44,939 bases of DNA from an uncultured Clostridia bacterium (GCA_947625225.1 CANQNQ010000010.1:1-44939), one strand, 5' to 3'; positions 25,717-34,542 are shown, counted from the stretch's first letter. A program made the numbers and translations. The notes: a model not told the origin generated them from the sequence alone.

Positions 25717-25727
25717 GGAGAATGGCA

Positions 25728-26711
25728 ATGAAAAGTTGCATAGGCTTCGACATAGGCAACCGTTCGGTACACGTTGCGGTGGCAAAAAACGGTTGCGTCG
25801 TTAGGGGGGAGAGCTTCCGTCTTGACTCCGATTTTGTCAAAAACGGGGTGATAACTTCCTACGACGCGATGGCGGACAAGCTGGGGCAGCTGAGGCGGGA
25901 CAACAAATTCGGCACGCGCAACGCGGCGCTGGTGTTGCCCTCCGCGCTGTGCTACTGCCGCAGGTTTTTTGTGGCGGCAAAGACGCGCGAACAGTTGATG
26001 TTCAACATCCCGTACGGTTTCAGGGATTTCATCACCGACGACAAAAGCCACTACTTTTTCGACGGCGCGATACTTGGCGCGGTCAAGGGGGAGGAGAACT
26101 GTCCGCCCGAACTCGACGTGTTTGCCACCGCCGCGCGCAAGGACGTGATAGAACAGTACGTCGGCATGTTTGCCAAGGCGGGTTTCAAGCTGAGGACGGT
26201 GATCCCGCGCGAATTTGCCCTGCGCAATCTGCTGCTTCAGGCGGGCGGCGAACCTCACCATCATGGTATACTTGACATAGGGCAGAGCGCGGTGAGGTTG
26301 TATCTTTTTGACGGCTCGCTGTTTGAGGGCGTGCGCGTCATCGACTACGGCATGGGCGCGATAGACTCCGCCATCTCGCAGGAGCTGGGCGTGGACGCCT
26401 TTACGGCGGCAGCAATGCGCGAAAACGACCGCGACGGAGCAAATGAACTTGACGCATGCAAAAGCATATACAGCGACATCGCGCTGGAGGTGCTTAAGGC
26501 GACCAACTTCTACCGCTTCAACGGCGGCATTTCTCTTGAACATTTGCATTGTTGCGGCGGCGGCACGCATAGCGCGGCGCTTATCAAGACGCTTAAGGAC
26601 ACGCTTCCGCTTCCGCTGCTTGATATGAGCGAGCTGTTTGACAAGGACAAGACGGACGCGTCTGTGGACTGCGCGCTGGTCGCTGCGGCGGCGGGCGTCG
26701 CGATACAGTGA
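25728..26711 (+). CDS. pilM: PilM-like actin-fold pilus assembly protein
   Basis: A 327-residue protein beginning MKSCIGFDIGNRSVHVAVA, which is the phosphate-1 segment of the actin-like ATPase fold. HGILDIGQSAVRLYLFDG near 185 is the phosphate-2 segment, and CCGGGTHSAALI near 277 the adenosine segment. PilM binds the cytoplasmic tail of PilN and links the ATPases to the membrane complex. The start at 25728 is favoured by AAGGAG with a 7-nt spacer; an ATG at 25722 is too close. The RBS overlaps the pilD stop. Sequence is diverged from proteobacterial PilM, so the call rests on fold motifs and gene order. Confidence 0.87.
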   Translation: MKSCIGFDIGNRSVHVAVAKNGCVVRGESFRLDSDFVKNGVITSYDAMADKLGQLRRDNKFGTRNAALVLPSALCYCRRFFVAAKTREQLMFNIPYGFRDFITDDKSHYFFDGAILGAVKGEENCPPELDVFATAARKDVIEQYVGMFAKAGFKLRTVIPREFALRNLLLQAGGEPHHHGILDIGQSAVRLYLFDGSLFEGVRVIDYGMGAIDSAISQELGVDAFTAAAMRENDRDGANELDACKSIYSDIALEVLKATNFYRFNGGISLEHLHCCGGGTHSAALIKTLKDTLPLPLLDMSELFDKDKTDASVDCALVAAAAGVAIQ

Positions 26712-26720
26712 GGAGGGCGT

Positions 26721-27353
26721 ATGAGTATTTTCAAAAAGGAAAGAGAAACTCAGATAAACGTGACCTTTACCGAGGCGGTGGGGACGGACGTCAACCGCGC
26801 TTCGGCGGTGGTGGTGGACAACTCCCGCAAGGAAGTGGTCAACCTCTGCAAGCGCGAGAGGAAGGGCTTGTCCCTCGGCGCGTTTTTCCTGATATTGGCG
26901 CTGATATTGGCGGTGGTCATATTGGTGGAGTTTTTGGGAATATATCGCCCCTATAAGGAGCTTGAAGCGCGCGAGGCGCAGCTTGACGACGCGCGCGCTA
27001 CGCTTGCCCAACTGCAAAAGGGGATGAGCGACATCGACGAGGTGCGCGCGGAGTACCGCAAGTACAACTACGAGCATTTTCCGCGCGAGCTTGCCGAGCG
27101 AGAGGACATACTGGATCTTATGGAGACCGCCGTGTTCGCGCGCGGCAAGATCACCCGCTTTGTGCTTGTGGAAAACAAGCTGGTTTTGACGGTAAAAGGG
27201 GTTAACGGTGCAGATGTGGACGTTTTACAACGCGATTTGCGCGAAAACAAGCTGGTGCAGAGCGTCGTCGTGACTGCGGCGGAAAAAGAGGACGGCGCCG
27301 TCACGCTCGGCCTGGACATAGTGTTCAAAGACGCAACGGAGGGAGGTAACTGA
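26721..27353 (+). CDS. PilN-like pilus assembly protein
   Basis: A 210-residue protein with a cytoplasmic N-terminus of about 48 residues, starting MSIFKKERETQINVTF. A membrane segment lies near 50-73, a coiled-coil (ELEAREAQLDDARATLAQLQ) follows, and a small mixed domain with alternating strands ends the protein. This topology, and its place directly after pilM, matches PilN, although the classical N-terminal INLLP-type motif is only loosely present. GAGGAGG precedes the ATG. It is followed by the PilO-like gene after 1 nt. Confidence 0.78.
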   Translation: MSIFKKERETQINVTFTEAVGTDVNRASAVVVDNSRKEVVNLCKRERKGLSLGAFFLILALILAVVILVEFLGIYRPYKELEAREAQLDDARATLAQLQKGMSDIDEVRAEYRKYNYEHFPRELAEREDILDLMETAVFARGKITRFVLVENKLVLTVKGVNGADVDVLQRDLRENKLVQSVVVTAAEKEDGAVTLGLDIVFKDATEGGN

Positions 27354-27354
27354 T

Positions 27355-27951
27355 ATGGAAAAGAAGGGTATCAACCGCCGTTTCAGTACGCGCGAGATGG
27401 TCATATGCTGGATCCTCATTGTGGTGCTGTTCTTGGGATTGTACTTCGGCTTGGTGTACTATCCGCTCAACAGCCGCTCCGCCGAAGTAGACAAGCAGCT
27501 TGAAAGCGTGCAGTCCACCATCAATGTGGAAAAGTTGCGCAAGGCGGAGTACGATATGATGAATGCGGAGATAGAGCGCGTCAAGGAGGACGGCGACACC
27601 ACCGTCATGCCGCCCTACGACAACAACAAGCAGCAGGAGGCGCTCAACGCGCTGTTTGTCGCGGCGCTTGCGGGCACGGACAATTGGAGCGTGTCCTTTG
27701 GCGGCGAGCCGAGGTTGCAGGACGGCGTGCGCATACGCACGGTCGCATTTTCCTACACAGTGAACGCCGTCGAGGGCTCCACCGTGTTTGAGCAGGCAAG
27801 GGAAGTGCTTAGCGCGCTGATGACAACGGGCTTCAGATGCGCGCTGACCGACCTTACGCTCGTTCCGTCCGGAGACGGCGACGCGGAGGGCGCGGACGCG
27901 CTGGGCGTGAACTGCACGATCGTGTTTTACGAGCTTGACCAAGCGGCGTAA
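27355..27951 (+). CDS. PilO-like pilus assembly protein
   Basis: A 198-residue protein with one membrane segment near 16-38, a short coiled-coil (VDKQLESVQSTINVEKLRK), and a C-terminal ferredoxin-like region with YTVNAVEGSTVFEQAREVLSA-type content, as in PilO. It starts 1 nt after the PilN-like stop, giving the standard M-N-O order. No PilP or PilQ follows, as expected for a cell with a single membrane. It is the last gene of the plus-strand pilus operon. Confidence 0.76.
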   Translation: MEKKGINRRFSTREMVICWILIVVLFLGLYFGLVYYPLNSRSAEVDKQLESVQSTINVEKLRKAEYDMMNAEIERVKEDGDTTVMPPYDNNKQQEALNALFVAALAGTDNWSVSFGGEPRLQDGVRIRTVAFSYTVNAVEGSTVFEQAREVLSALMTTGFRCALTDLTLVPSGDGDAEGADALGVNCTIVFYELDQAA

Positions 27952-28019
27952 AGCGTAAAATGCGGTTTTATATATCAAAAATAAAAGCTTAAAACATATC
28001 GTTTGTAAAAACAGCAAAA

Positions 28020-28052
28020 AAAACGACGCGACAATCGCTGCCGCGCCGTTTT
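28020..28052. terminator. intrinsic terminator between convergent operons
   Basis: An interrupted stem (AAAACG-CGTTTT plus CGCG-CGCG with one A-C mismatch) lies between the pilO-like gene and the convergent lipoprotein gene. The minus-strand reading is followed by eight U and is the stronger; the plus-strand reading has TTTT. Confidence 0.65.
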
Positions 28053-28069
28053 ACTTTTATGCCTTATTA

Positions 28070-29359
28070 TCAAAAGCCTGCTGCGCCAAGCGCTTTCGCC
28101 CTCGCAATGCGGGCGCTGTCCATTTGCGCAATGCATTCGTCGACGGAGCATTCGCCCCTCAGCAGCTTGTTGATCGCCGCCATAACGTCGTCCGCGCTGT
28201 AGCCGATTATCTTGATGCTTGCGGTGGACGGTCTTTCAAGTGCATTTATAGAAGCTTGCATATCTGTGACCATGTGGGATTGGACGTTGGAGACCTCCTG
28301 CTTGAACACGCTGACTGTCGCTATGCCCTTGAACGCCACGTTGTAGTTTTCGGGCTGCGCGCAGAAGTTGAGGAATGCGAGGGCATCCTTCTTCTTTGTG
28401 CTGTTTTTGTTGACCATCATCATGTTGAGGTTGCCGCCCTCGTAGGTGCCGCTGCCGTCCGAAAGCGTGTTCATAAATATGGGCATCAGCGCGAAGTCGT
28501 CCTTGGTGTATGTGACTCCCGAAAAATCCGTGTAGAACCAGGTGTCCCAGATGAACACCATCGCCGCCTTGCCCGAGGCGAGCTGACCCGCCATGTCGTC
28601 CCAACCCGTGTTGAGCGCGGCGTTGCCAAACCAATTGCTGTTGTCGGCGGTGTGTATCCAATTTATCATCCTCTTGACGGCGGGGATGTCGGCATACTTT
28701 ATCTGATTTGCGTTGAGCTTGTCAAGCAGCGTGGGATCGTCCGCAAAGATGGGGTCGAGGGCGAACTGAGGCATCCAGGTGCAGTCCTCTGCGGGCCACA
28801 GGAGGGGTACGTCCACCACTTCTTTCAATTGATTGAGCAGGTTGCGGAACTCGTTTTGGTTGGTGGCCGCGACAAGACCATACTCATCAAACAGCTTTTT
28901 GTTGTAGTAGCAGCCGGACACGGAGCTTTCCCAGAAGGGCAGGCCGAGGATATTGCCCGCGGCGTCGCGGCAATATGTGGCGGCGCTGTCGGTCAGGTCG
29001 CTTACCCACTCCGCGTCGGTGAGGTACTCGAAGTTTTCCGCGACGTTGAAGCGGCTTAGGTCCGCGTTGTTGAAGTGCAGCAGTATATCCGGAGCTTTTG
29101 CGGGGTCGGCCATGCGCGCGACTGCCGCGTCCTCAAACTTGTTGTCCTCCACCTTGATAATGTTCAACTTTTTGCCGGTTACCGTGGTGTAGTGTTCGAA
29201 AATTTCGGTCATGTACGGTTTGTTGAGGTCCGTTTCCTTGCCCATGATCGTGACGGCGTTGGGGTCCAGATTTTCACCGTCGTTGGGGTTGCAGGCGACA
29301 AGCGCCACCGCCGCGACGATCACGACCAAAAGCGTAAGCAGAACTAAGCTCTTTTTCAT
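28070..29359 (-). CDS. extracellular solute-binding lipoprotein (family 1), coupled to the hybrid kinase
   Basis: A 429-residue periplasmic-binding-protein-like lipoprotein. The signal peptide ends in the lipobox VALVAC (Cys23). The mature part has the family 1 hallmarks: APDILLHFNNADLSRF, NILGLPFWESSVSGCYYNKKLFDEYG, and a segment of the GKAAMVFIWDTW type. Such proteins usually deliver sugars to ABC importers, but no permease or ATPase gene is present here. Its ATG overlaps the kinase stop in an ATGA, with GGAG in the kinase's last codons, so the two are made together. It may present a ligand to the kinase rather than feed a transporter. The ligand class is unknown. Confidence 0.92.
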   Translation of the reverse strand: MKKSLVLLTLLVVIVAAVALVACNPNDGENLDPNAVTIMGKETDLNKPYMTEIFEHYTTVTGKKLNIIKVEDNKFEDAAVARMADPAKAPDILLHFNNADLSRFNVAENFEYLTDAEWVSDLTDSAATYCRDAAGNILGLPFWESSVSGCYYNKKLFDEYGLVAATNQNEFRNLLNQLKEVVDVPLLWPAEDCTWMPQFALDPIFADDPTLLDKLNANQIKYADIPAVKRMINWIHTADNSNWFGNAALNTGWDDMAGQLASGKAAMVFIWDTWFYTDFSGVTYTKDDFALMPIFMNTLSDGSGTYEGGNLNMMMVNKNSTKKKDALAFLNFCAQPENYNVAFKGIATVSVFKQEVSNVQSHMVTDMQASINALERPSTASIKIIGYSADDVMAAINKLLRGECSVDECIAQMDSARIARAKALGAAGF

Positions 29360-32300
29360 TTTGATTCTCCTTTTTGTCTTTTTTCTAACAACTGCGCAAC
29401 GGTCTTGCGCACGATCTCCATATCTATAGGTTTTGCAAGATGCGCGTTCATGCCCGCGTTCAGCGCGGTCTGCACGTCCTCCGCAAAGGTGTTTGCCGTC
29501 ATCGCCACGATGGGTATTTCGGCGGCGTCGGGATGCTCCGAGGCGCGTATGGTCTTTGTCGCCTCGTAGCCGTTCATGACGGGCATCTGCACGTCCATCA
29601 GTATCATATCGTAGTAGCCGGGCTCGGATCTCAGGAACATCTCCACGGCGATCTTGCCGTTTTTGGCGACCTCGCAGCGGGCGCCCTCCATGTCCATCAT
29701 CTCGGTCAGTATCTCGGCATTCAGCTCGTTGTCCTCCGCCACGAGGAACAGTTTGCCGCTTAGCGCGTCGTTTGCGGGCTGCTCGGGAGCTGCCTCAGCA
29801 GGTTCGTTGAACAACGGCTTTATGGTCTGGAAGAATGTGGATGTGAAGAAGGGTTTTGGCATAAACGCGTTGATGCCCGCTGCGCGCGCCTCCGCCTCTA
29901 TGTCGCTCCAATCGTAGGAAGTCAGCACCAGTATGGGCACGTCCTCGCCCACTTGTTCGCGTATGCGCCTTGCGGTCTCCACGCCGTCCATGCCGGGCAT
30001 CTTCCAGTCGAGCAATATGACGTTGAAGTCGCTGTTGTGGTTGTGCGCCCTGACCGCGGCTTCCACGGCGGCGGCTCCGTCCGTGACGTAGCTGACGTCA
30101 ATGCCCGTGTCGTGCATCATATCGCGGATGTTGAGGCATATCTCTTCCTCGTCGTCCGCCACCAGCATGCGGGTGATCTTGTGGCTGAACCACGCGTCCT
30201 GACTCTGCTCCTGCACCAGCGCGAAGGACAGCTCCACGGTGAACGTGCTGCCTTTGCCCGGCTCGCTTTCCACCTCTATGATGCCGCCCATCAGATCCAC
30301 AAGGTTTTTGGTGATCGCCATGCCAAGCCCCGTGCCCTGTATCTTGTTGACCACGGAGTTGGTCTCGCGGCTGAAGGGTTGGAATATCTCCTTGAGGTAG
30401 TCCTCGCTCATGCCGATGCCGTTGTCCTTGACGATGAAGCGCAGTTTGGTGAATTGCGCGCTCTCCTCCAGCTCCTGCACGGTGAAGTCTATTTTGCCGC
30501 CATCGGGCGTGTACTTTACCGCGTTGGACAGCAGGTTGAGCAGTATCTGATTGAGGCGCAAGCGGTCGCCCATTATCTCGTCCGGGGGAGTGCCGTTGGT
30601 GCGGATGTTGAACTCCTGATCCTTTGCCTTTGCCTGCGGCATAACTATTATGTTCAGCTCCTCCAGCAGGTCGGGCAGGCTGAAGCGCTCCACGTTGAGC
30701 GACGTCTTGCCGCTCTCTATCTTGCTCATATCCAGCACGTCGTTTATAAGCGACAGCAGATGATGGCTGGACGCCATTATCTTGCGCGTGTACTCTCTCA
30801 CCGCGTCCGCGTCATCCGCGTTGTGCTCAAGCAGCACCGAGAAGCCCACTATCGCGTTCATAGGCGTGCGGATGTCGTGGGACATGTTGGACAGGAAGTT
30901 GCTCTTTGCCTCGTTTGCGCTCTTGGCGGCGTTAAGCGCCTCCTCCAGCTGGGCGTTGAGCTGCTTGTCCAGCGTGCGGTCGGACATCACGATGACGTAT
31001 TTTTCCATCTTCTGAATGTTCATATGGTATATCGTCACCCTGTACCAGCGGCGCTCGCCTGTCGCCTGATGCATATACTCGCACTCCCAACTGCGGCTCT
31101 CGCCCATGGGCAGGGACTGCAGCTCTTCGTTGGGGATGATGATGTTGTAGTCCACCGCGCAAGTCGCCATCGTGCGGATGTTTTCCTTTGCGGTCTTTAC
31201 CTTGATGCCAAGCAAGCGTTCGATGTTGGGGCTGATGTAGTCCACCGTCTCCGTGGCGGGGTCAAGCATAAGGAAGATGTCGTTGACGTTGTTGGACAGC
31301 ACGTCAAACATCTTTTCGCGATACAGCAGCTCCTTTTTGCTCTGCCTGGATTGGCTGATTATGCGCATTATCAGTACCACCAACAGCACCGCTATGATAA
31401 GCGAGAAGATGATCAGCATCACGCGCATCGTAGCCGTCTGCGCCTGCAAAAAGCCTTGGCTGACGGCGGTCTGCGGCACGTTGCTTATAAGCACGTAGTC
31501 GCCGTAGTCTATGGGCATATATATGACGCAGTGTGTGACGTTTTTGCCGTCGGTATCCTTTGTGGTGTAGGACAAATAGCCGTGCGGATGGGGGTTTGCT
31601 TCCGTCTTTTTTATGCTCTTCACGCCTTCCCTCAGCCTCGCGAAGGTATCGGGGTCGTCACGGAGCACGCCTTTCATATATTTCAGATACTTGCGAGTGA
31701 CGTCGCCGCCCACGTTGGGGGACAACAGCACGTCGCCGTCGTCGTTGGGCTGTATTATGTAGCTGTTTGCTATGCTGAAGCCCTCGCTGTTTTTGAACGC
31801 GACCGCGTCCAGCTTGGCGGCAAGTTTGGCGTTGGTGTAGCTGATGCCCACCGCCGTGAAGGAGAAGCCGTTGTAGGTATACCCAGTGCCTAATGGGATG
31901 GCAAACATTATCACTTCCGACGCCTGTCCGGCGCTCTCCTCGGTGGAGCCGGGCGAGTCCGGATCGACCGCGGGCTTGCTATCCCGTATGGGAGTGTCGC
32001 GGGTGAGGATCTTCTGATTGTTGGCTATCATATCGCTCAGATCGCCGCTTTCAAAATGGCCCGTGGAATTGTCGCTCAGCGCGTAGTACTTTCTGTCGGG
32101 GTCGAGGAAGTAAAACTCCTCAAAATCCACGTCGTGCTTTTTGCCGAACAAATGATTTTCCTCATCGCCAAGCACAAATTCTTTGAATTTGGTGTTCAGC
32201 TCCGGGTCGTTGTTCTGTTTCAGCACCGTGTAGTAGTCGCTGCAGCTGCTCAGTATGCCCCAGTTGCGCGATATGAAACTGTTGAAGGATTGGTTGACCT

Positions 32301-32448
32301 GCTCGTATATCTCCACCAAATGTCGCTCACTGTCGTCCTGCATGTTCTGCGAGATAAAGCCGAAATAGCCCACCAGCATCGCCACAACGACGCCGACGAC
32401 CAGCAGGACGGTGAACACCGAGATCAGAATCTTTAACCATTTTGCCAT
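29356..32448 (-). CDS. hybrid sensor histidine kinase (Cache-like, PAS, HisKA, HATPase, REC, REC)
   Basis: 1030 residues. Membrane segments lie near 8-30 and 339-362, enclosing a ~310-residue extracellular sensor of dCache type by size and position. A PAS domain lies near 378-500. HisKA has phospho-accepting His524 in SNMSHDIRTPMNAIVGF. The HATPase has NLLSNAVKYTPDGG, DNGIGM and GTGLGMAI. Two receivers follow, with Asp814 (LLDWKMPGMDG) and Asp952 (LMDVQMPVMNG). No C-terminal Hpt is present, unlike BarA/ArcB-type kinases, so a separate Hpt is needed; one is encoded at 19872-20234. AAGGGG precedes the start. It lies downstream of the pilin-like genes and upstream of a coupled binding lipoprotein. 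Confidence 0.96.
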   Translation of the reverse strand: MAKWLKILISVFTVLLVVGVVVAMLVGYFGFISQNMQDDSERHLVEIYEQVNQSFNSFISRNWGILSSCSDYYTVLKQNNDPELNTKFKEFVLGDEENHLFGKKHDVDFEEFYFLDPDRKYYALSDNSTGHFESGDLSDMIANNQKILTRDTPIRDSKPAVDPDSPGSTEESAGQASEVIMFAIPLGTGYTYNGFSFTAVGISYTNAKLAAKLDAVAFKNSEGFSIANSYIIQPNDDGDVLLSPNVGGDVTRKYLKYMKGVLRDDPDTFARLREGVKSIKKTEANPHPHGYLSYTTKDTDGKNVTHCVIYMPIDYGDYVLISNVPQTAVSQGFLQAQTATMRVMLIIFSLIIAVLLVVLIMRIISQSRQSKKELLYREKMFDVLSNNVNDIFLMLDPATETVDYISPNIERLLGIKVKTAKENIRTMATCAVDYNIIIPNEELQSLPMGESRSWECEYMHQATGERRWYRVTIYHMNIQKMEKYVIVMSDRTLDKQLNAQLEEALNAAKSANEAKSNFLSNMSHDIRTPMNAIVGFSVLLEHNADDADAVREYTRKIMASSHHLLSLINDVLDMSKIESGKTSLNVERFSLPDLLEELNIIVMPQAKAKDQEFNIRTNGTPPDEIMGDRLRLNQILLNLLSNAVKYTPDGGKIDFTVQELEESAQFTKLRFIVKDNGIGMSEDYLKEIFQPFSRETNSVVNKIQGTGLGMAITKNLVDLMGGIIEVESEPGKGSTFTVELSFALVQEQSQDAWFSHKITRMLVADDEEEICLNIRDMMHDTGIDVSYVTDGAAAVEAAVRAHNHNSDFNVILLDWKMPGMDGVETARRIREQVGEDVPILVLTSYDWSDIEAEARAAGINAFMPKPFFTSTFFQTIKPLFNEPAEAAPEQPANDALSGKLFLVAEDNELNAEILTEMMDMEGARCEVAKNGKIAVEMFLRSEPGYYDMILMDVQMPVMNGYEATKTIRASEHPDAAEIPIVAMTANTFAEDVQTALNAGMNAHLAKPIDMEIVRKTVAQLLEKRQKGESK

Positions 32449-32549
32449 AACATTGACCCCTTATAAGTCAAATTTATCGTGCGCGCGAATATGTCATATC
32501 CGCAACTTTATCTCGCGTTTTTGCGTGTATAAAGCGGCGTTTGTGATTT

Positions 32550-33041
32550 TCAACCGCCGTAGTATCCCACGTTTGCGCCCGCCCTGAGCCTCGCCGTACG
32601 GTCGGGGAAAAGGGTGGAGTATGCCATGGAGTAGTCCAGCTCGTCGTCGCTTATCCACACGGCGTACACCTTGCCCGAGACGGGATCGAACTCCACCGCG
32701 TAGTGCTTCTCAAGCAGTTTGGCATCCGCGCTGCCCGCAGGCAGCAGAGTGGATATGGCGGGATCCTCGCTCAATATCACGTAGTAGCCGTCCTTGTTTG
32801 GCTCATGCGTGCTCAGTTTGGACAGGTCCTCGCCCGCGCTCTTCATGGACATCAGCTTGTTTTGCGCCGCCATGTATATGCCCCTCGCGCCGTCGTCCAG
32901 CTCCGTCAGCCGCAGCTTGCGGGAGTACGCTATCGCGTTTGGCACCGCCAGCCCCAACAGCACAGCGACAATGGCAACGACAGCCAACACCTCCGCCAAG
33001 GTGAAGCCGCGATGTTTACGTTGTGCAATGTCCTCTTTCAT
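32550..33041 (-). CDS. type IV pilin-like protein
   Basis: A 163-residue prepilin with leader MKEDIAQRKHRG before FTLAEVLAVVAIVAVLLGLA. Phe+1 and Glu+5 are both kept. The globular part starts with a helix (LTELDDGARGIYMAAQNKLMSM), and the protein ends near VGYYGG. It is the last of four consecutive pilin-like genes and starts 2 nt after the stop of the one before. It resembles GspG/GspH-type pseudopilins more than the pilin at 24458. It may be a minor subunit of the pilus tip. Confidence 0.9.
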   Translation of the reverse strand: MKEDIAQRKHRGFTLAEVLAVVAIVAVLLGLAVPNAIAYSRKLRLTELDDGARGIYMAAQNKLMSMKSAGEDLSKLSTHEPNKDGYYVILSEDPAISTLLPAGSADAKLLEKHYAVEFDPVSGKVYAVWISDDELDYSMAYSTLFPDRTARLRAGANVGYYGG

Positions 33042-33043
33042 AT

Positions 33044-33535
33044 CTATCCCGCGACGGCAACGCCGTTTTGCGCCTTTACTGTCAGTGTGGCGGTATATAT
33101 CTCGCCGCGCGTGCCGTCCACCGTGACGGTTATGCTGACGCTGTCCGCCTCGGAAGCTTTTTTAAGTTCCAGCTTGCTCACCTTGAGGTTGCCGTAAAAT
33201 TTGTCAGGGAGCAGCTCGGTGGTGGTGGAGCCGCTTTGCGCCACTATCCTGCCGTCCGCGCACACAAAACCGACGCCATCGCCGAAGGTTATGCTGTCAA
33301 GGACTATGTTTCCGTCCTGCTCGCGGACGTTTCGACCGTAGCGTATCTCGTCCGCCAAGGTCATCAGGGCGGTGGAGGCAACGGTCTGCCCAAGTCCCGC
33401 CTCTTCGCGAGCGTTTTTGGAGTGTAGCGCCGCTGTGCTTATGGCTACAGCGCCCGCGCTGAATACCGCGAGGACCGCCACCGCGATAAGCGTTTCCACC
33501 AGGGTGAAGCCGCGCTTTTGCCTTGCTCTTTTCAT
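33044..33535 (-). CDS. type IV minor pilin / pseudopilin
   Basis: A 163-residue prepilin with a short basic leader MKRARQKRG and a mature start FTLVETLIAVAVLAVFSAGA, with Phe+1 and Glu+5. Beyond the helix the protein is rich in beta-type sequence, with a repeated charged motif pattern near VSKLELKKASEAD. Its ATG overlaps the stop of the preceding gene in an ATGA, giving tight translational coupling. It resembles GspI/PilV- or GspJ-type minor subunits, but the precise slot cannot be assigned. Confidence 0.9.
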   Translation of the reverse strand: MKRARQKRGFTLVETLIAVAVLAVFSAGAVAISTAALHSKNAREEAGLGQTVASTALMTLADEIRYGRNVREQDGNIVLDSITFGDGVGFVCADGRIVAQSGSTTTELLPDKFYGNLKVSKLELKKASEADSVSITVTVDGTRGEIYTATLTVKAQNGVAVAG

Positions 33536-33858
33536 CCGCGCGCCCCCTTCTTTTTGTATGTGGCAAGCTCGCCGTCCTCATACATATCGACGTCGATCTC
33601 GCCCTCGTTGCCCAAAAATTCGCCCTCTATATGGTATGTGACGACGCCGTCTGCGGGGTCGCCCGTAGGATTTTCCATGCTGCCCACGGAGGCGTAAAAG
33701 CTCTCGTCCGCCTTGCGCGCGTTGGCGTTTATGCGGTTCGCCGCGGTCAGAGTGGTCGCCAACAGCAGCGCCGCCAGCGCAATTATCAGCACGGATATGA
33801 GGACTTCAACATACGTTTCGCCCTTTTTGGAATGCAGTTTTTTCAAAAAAGTACGCAT
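33532..33858 (-). CDS. minor pilin with Glu at mature position +1
   Basis: A 108-residue prepilin-like protein with leader ending KLHSKKG and a mature start ETYVEVLISVLIIALAALLL. Glu+5 is present, but the usual Phe at +1 is replaced by Glu, a variant I also know from Firmicutes minor pilins with a GETxxE start. The soluble part is short, about 60 residues, and very acidic. Its stop overlaps the next start. It starts 10 nt after the stop of the upstream PilX-like gene. Confidence 0.85.
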   Translation of the reverse strand: MRTFLKKLHSKKGETYVEVLISVLIIALAALLLATTLTAANRINANARKADESFYASVGSMENPTGDPADGVVTYHIEGEFLGNEGEIDVDMYEDGELATYKKKGARG

Positions 33859-33868
33859 GTCCTCCTCC

Positions 33869-34420
33869 TTACGCGGTCGCCAGCGTTATTTGCGCGCTTG
33901 CCACGTCCCAGCGGAAAGTGTAGCTCCCCGCTTCGCTCGTGACGGAGCAGAGCACCTTCATAGTTGAGACGTAGCCCCCCGCGTCATTTGGCGCAAACCT
34001 CATGTCAAGCGACATATCCGCGCCTATCGTCATCTCCACGCGCACGGCGTACAGCTTTTCTGCGTTTGCCGTCAGCGTGAACACAACGGACTTTGTTTCC
34101 GTAAGCGCGCCGCTTTTGGCATAGTCCTCGCATTGCGCAAGCAGAGTGTTGTTCATCGCGCCAAACAGATCGCTGCCCGCGGCAGTGCAGGAAGCGCCGT
34201 TCGATGTTACGCTGAAATCCGCAAGCTCCTCCTTGACGAGGGAGATGGCGGAGGACACCGACAGATACTTCTGTTGATCGTCGATCTGATGCGTGTATCG
34301 TCCCGCGTTGACTGTCGCCGTCGTCAAAACCGCTACCCCCGCCAGCGAGGACAGCAAAAACACGACCAGCGCTATCATGGAGGACGCGCCGCGATTTGAT
34401 TTTGACAACTTTTGCAGCAT
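33869..34420 (-). CDS. PilX-like minor pilin
   Basis: A 183-residue protein with a short basic N-terminus ending SKSNRG, then ASSMIALVVFLLSSLAGVAVL, a hydrophobic helix with no Glu at position +5. That matches PilX/GspK-type subunits, which lack the Glu and sit at the pilus tip. The globular part contains two Cys. The start is ambiguous: ATG 34420 has GCAGG five bases upstream, while GTG 34426 is two codons earlier with no better signal. It is the first gene of the minus-strand operon, with a consensus promoter upstream. Confidence 0.78.
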   Translation of the reverse strand: MLQKLSKSNRGASSMIALVVFLLSSLAGVAVLTTATVNAGRYTHQIDDQQKYLSVSSAISLVKEELADFSVTSNGASCTAAGSDLFGAMNNTLLAQCEDYAKSGALTETKSVVFTLTANAEKLYAVRVEMTIGADMSLDMRFAPNDAGGYVSTMKVLCSVTSEAGSYTFRWDVASAQITLATA

Positions 34421-34513
34421 GAGCACCTGCTTGCGTCGCGCACGATGTGCGTGCGATGTGCGCGCGCTTTTAGACTATATACATATTGAGTATCTATATA
34501 CGTATACAGCATA

Positions 34514-34542
34514 ATAATACTATATCCAAATTGATATGTCAA
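34514..34542 (-). promoter_or_regulatory. promoter of the minor pilin/kinase operon
   Basis: On the minus strand, a perfect TTGACA (34542-34537) and TATTAT (34519-34514) are separated by 17 bp. The inferred leader is about 85 nt. Confidence 0.78.

Noticed and set aside
25137..25727. Upstream part of the long frame that ends with pilM, suggesting a larger fusion protein.
   Set aside because: It overlaps pilD in another frame; AAGGAG at 25715-25720 and the actin-fold N-terminus place the real start at 25728.
29953..31893. 646-codon plus-strand frame over the hybrid kinase.
   Set aside because: Shadow of the kinase; no RBS and no domain, while the kinase frame has all catalytic motifs.
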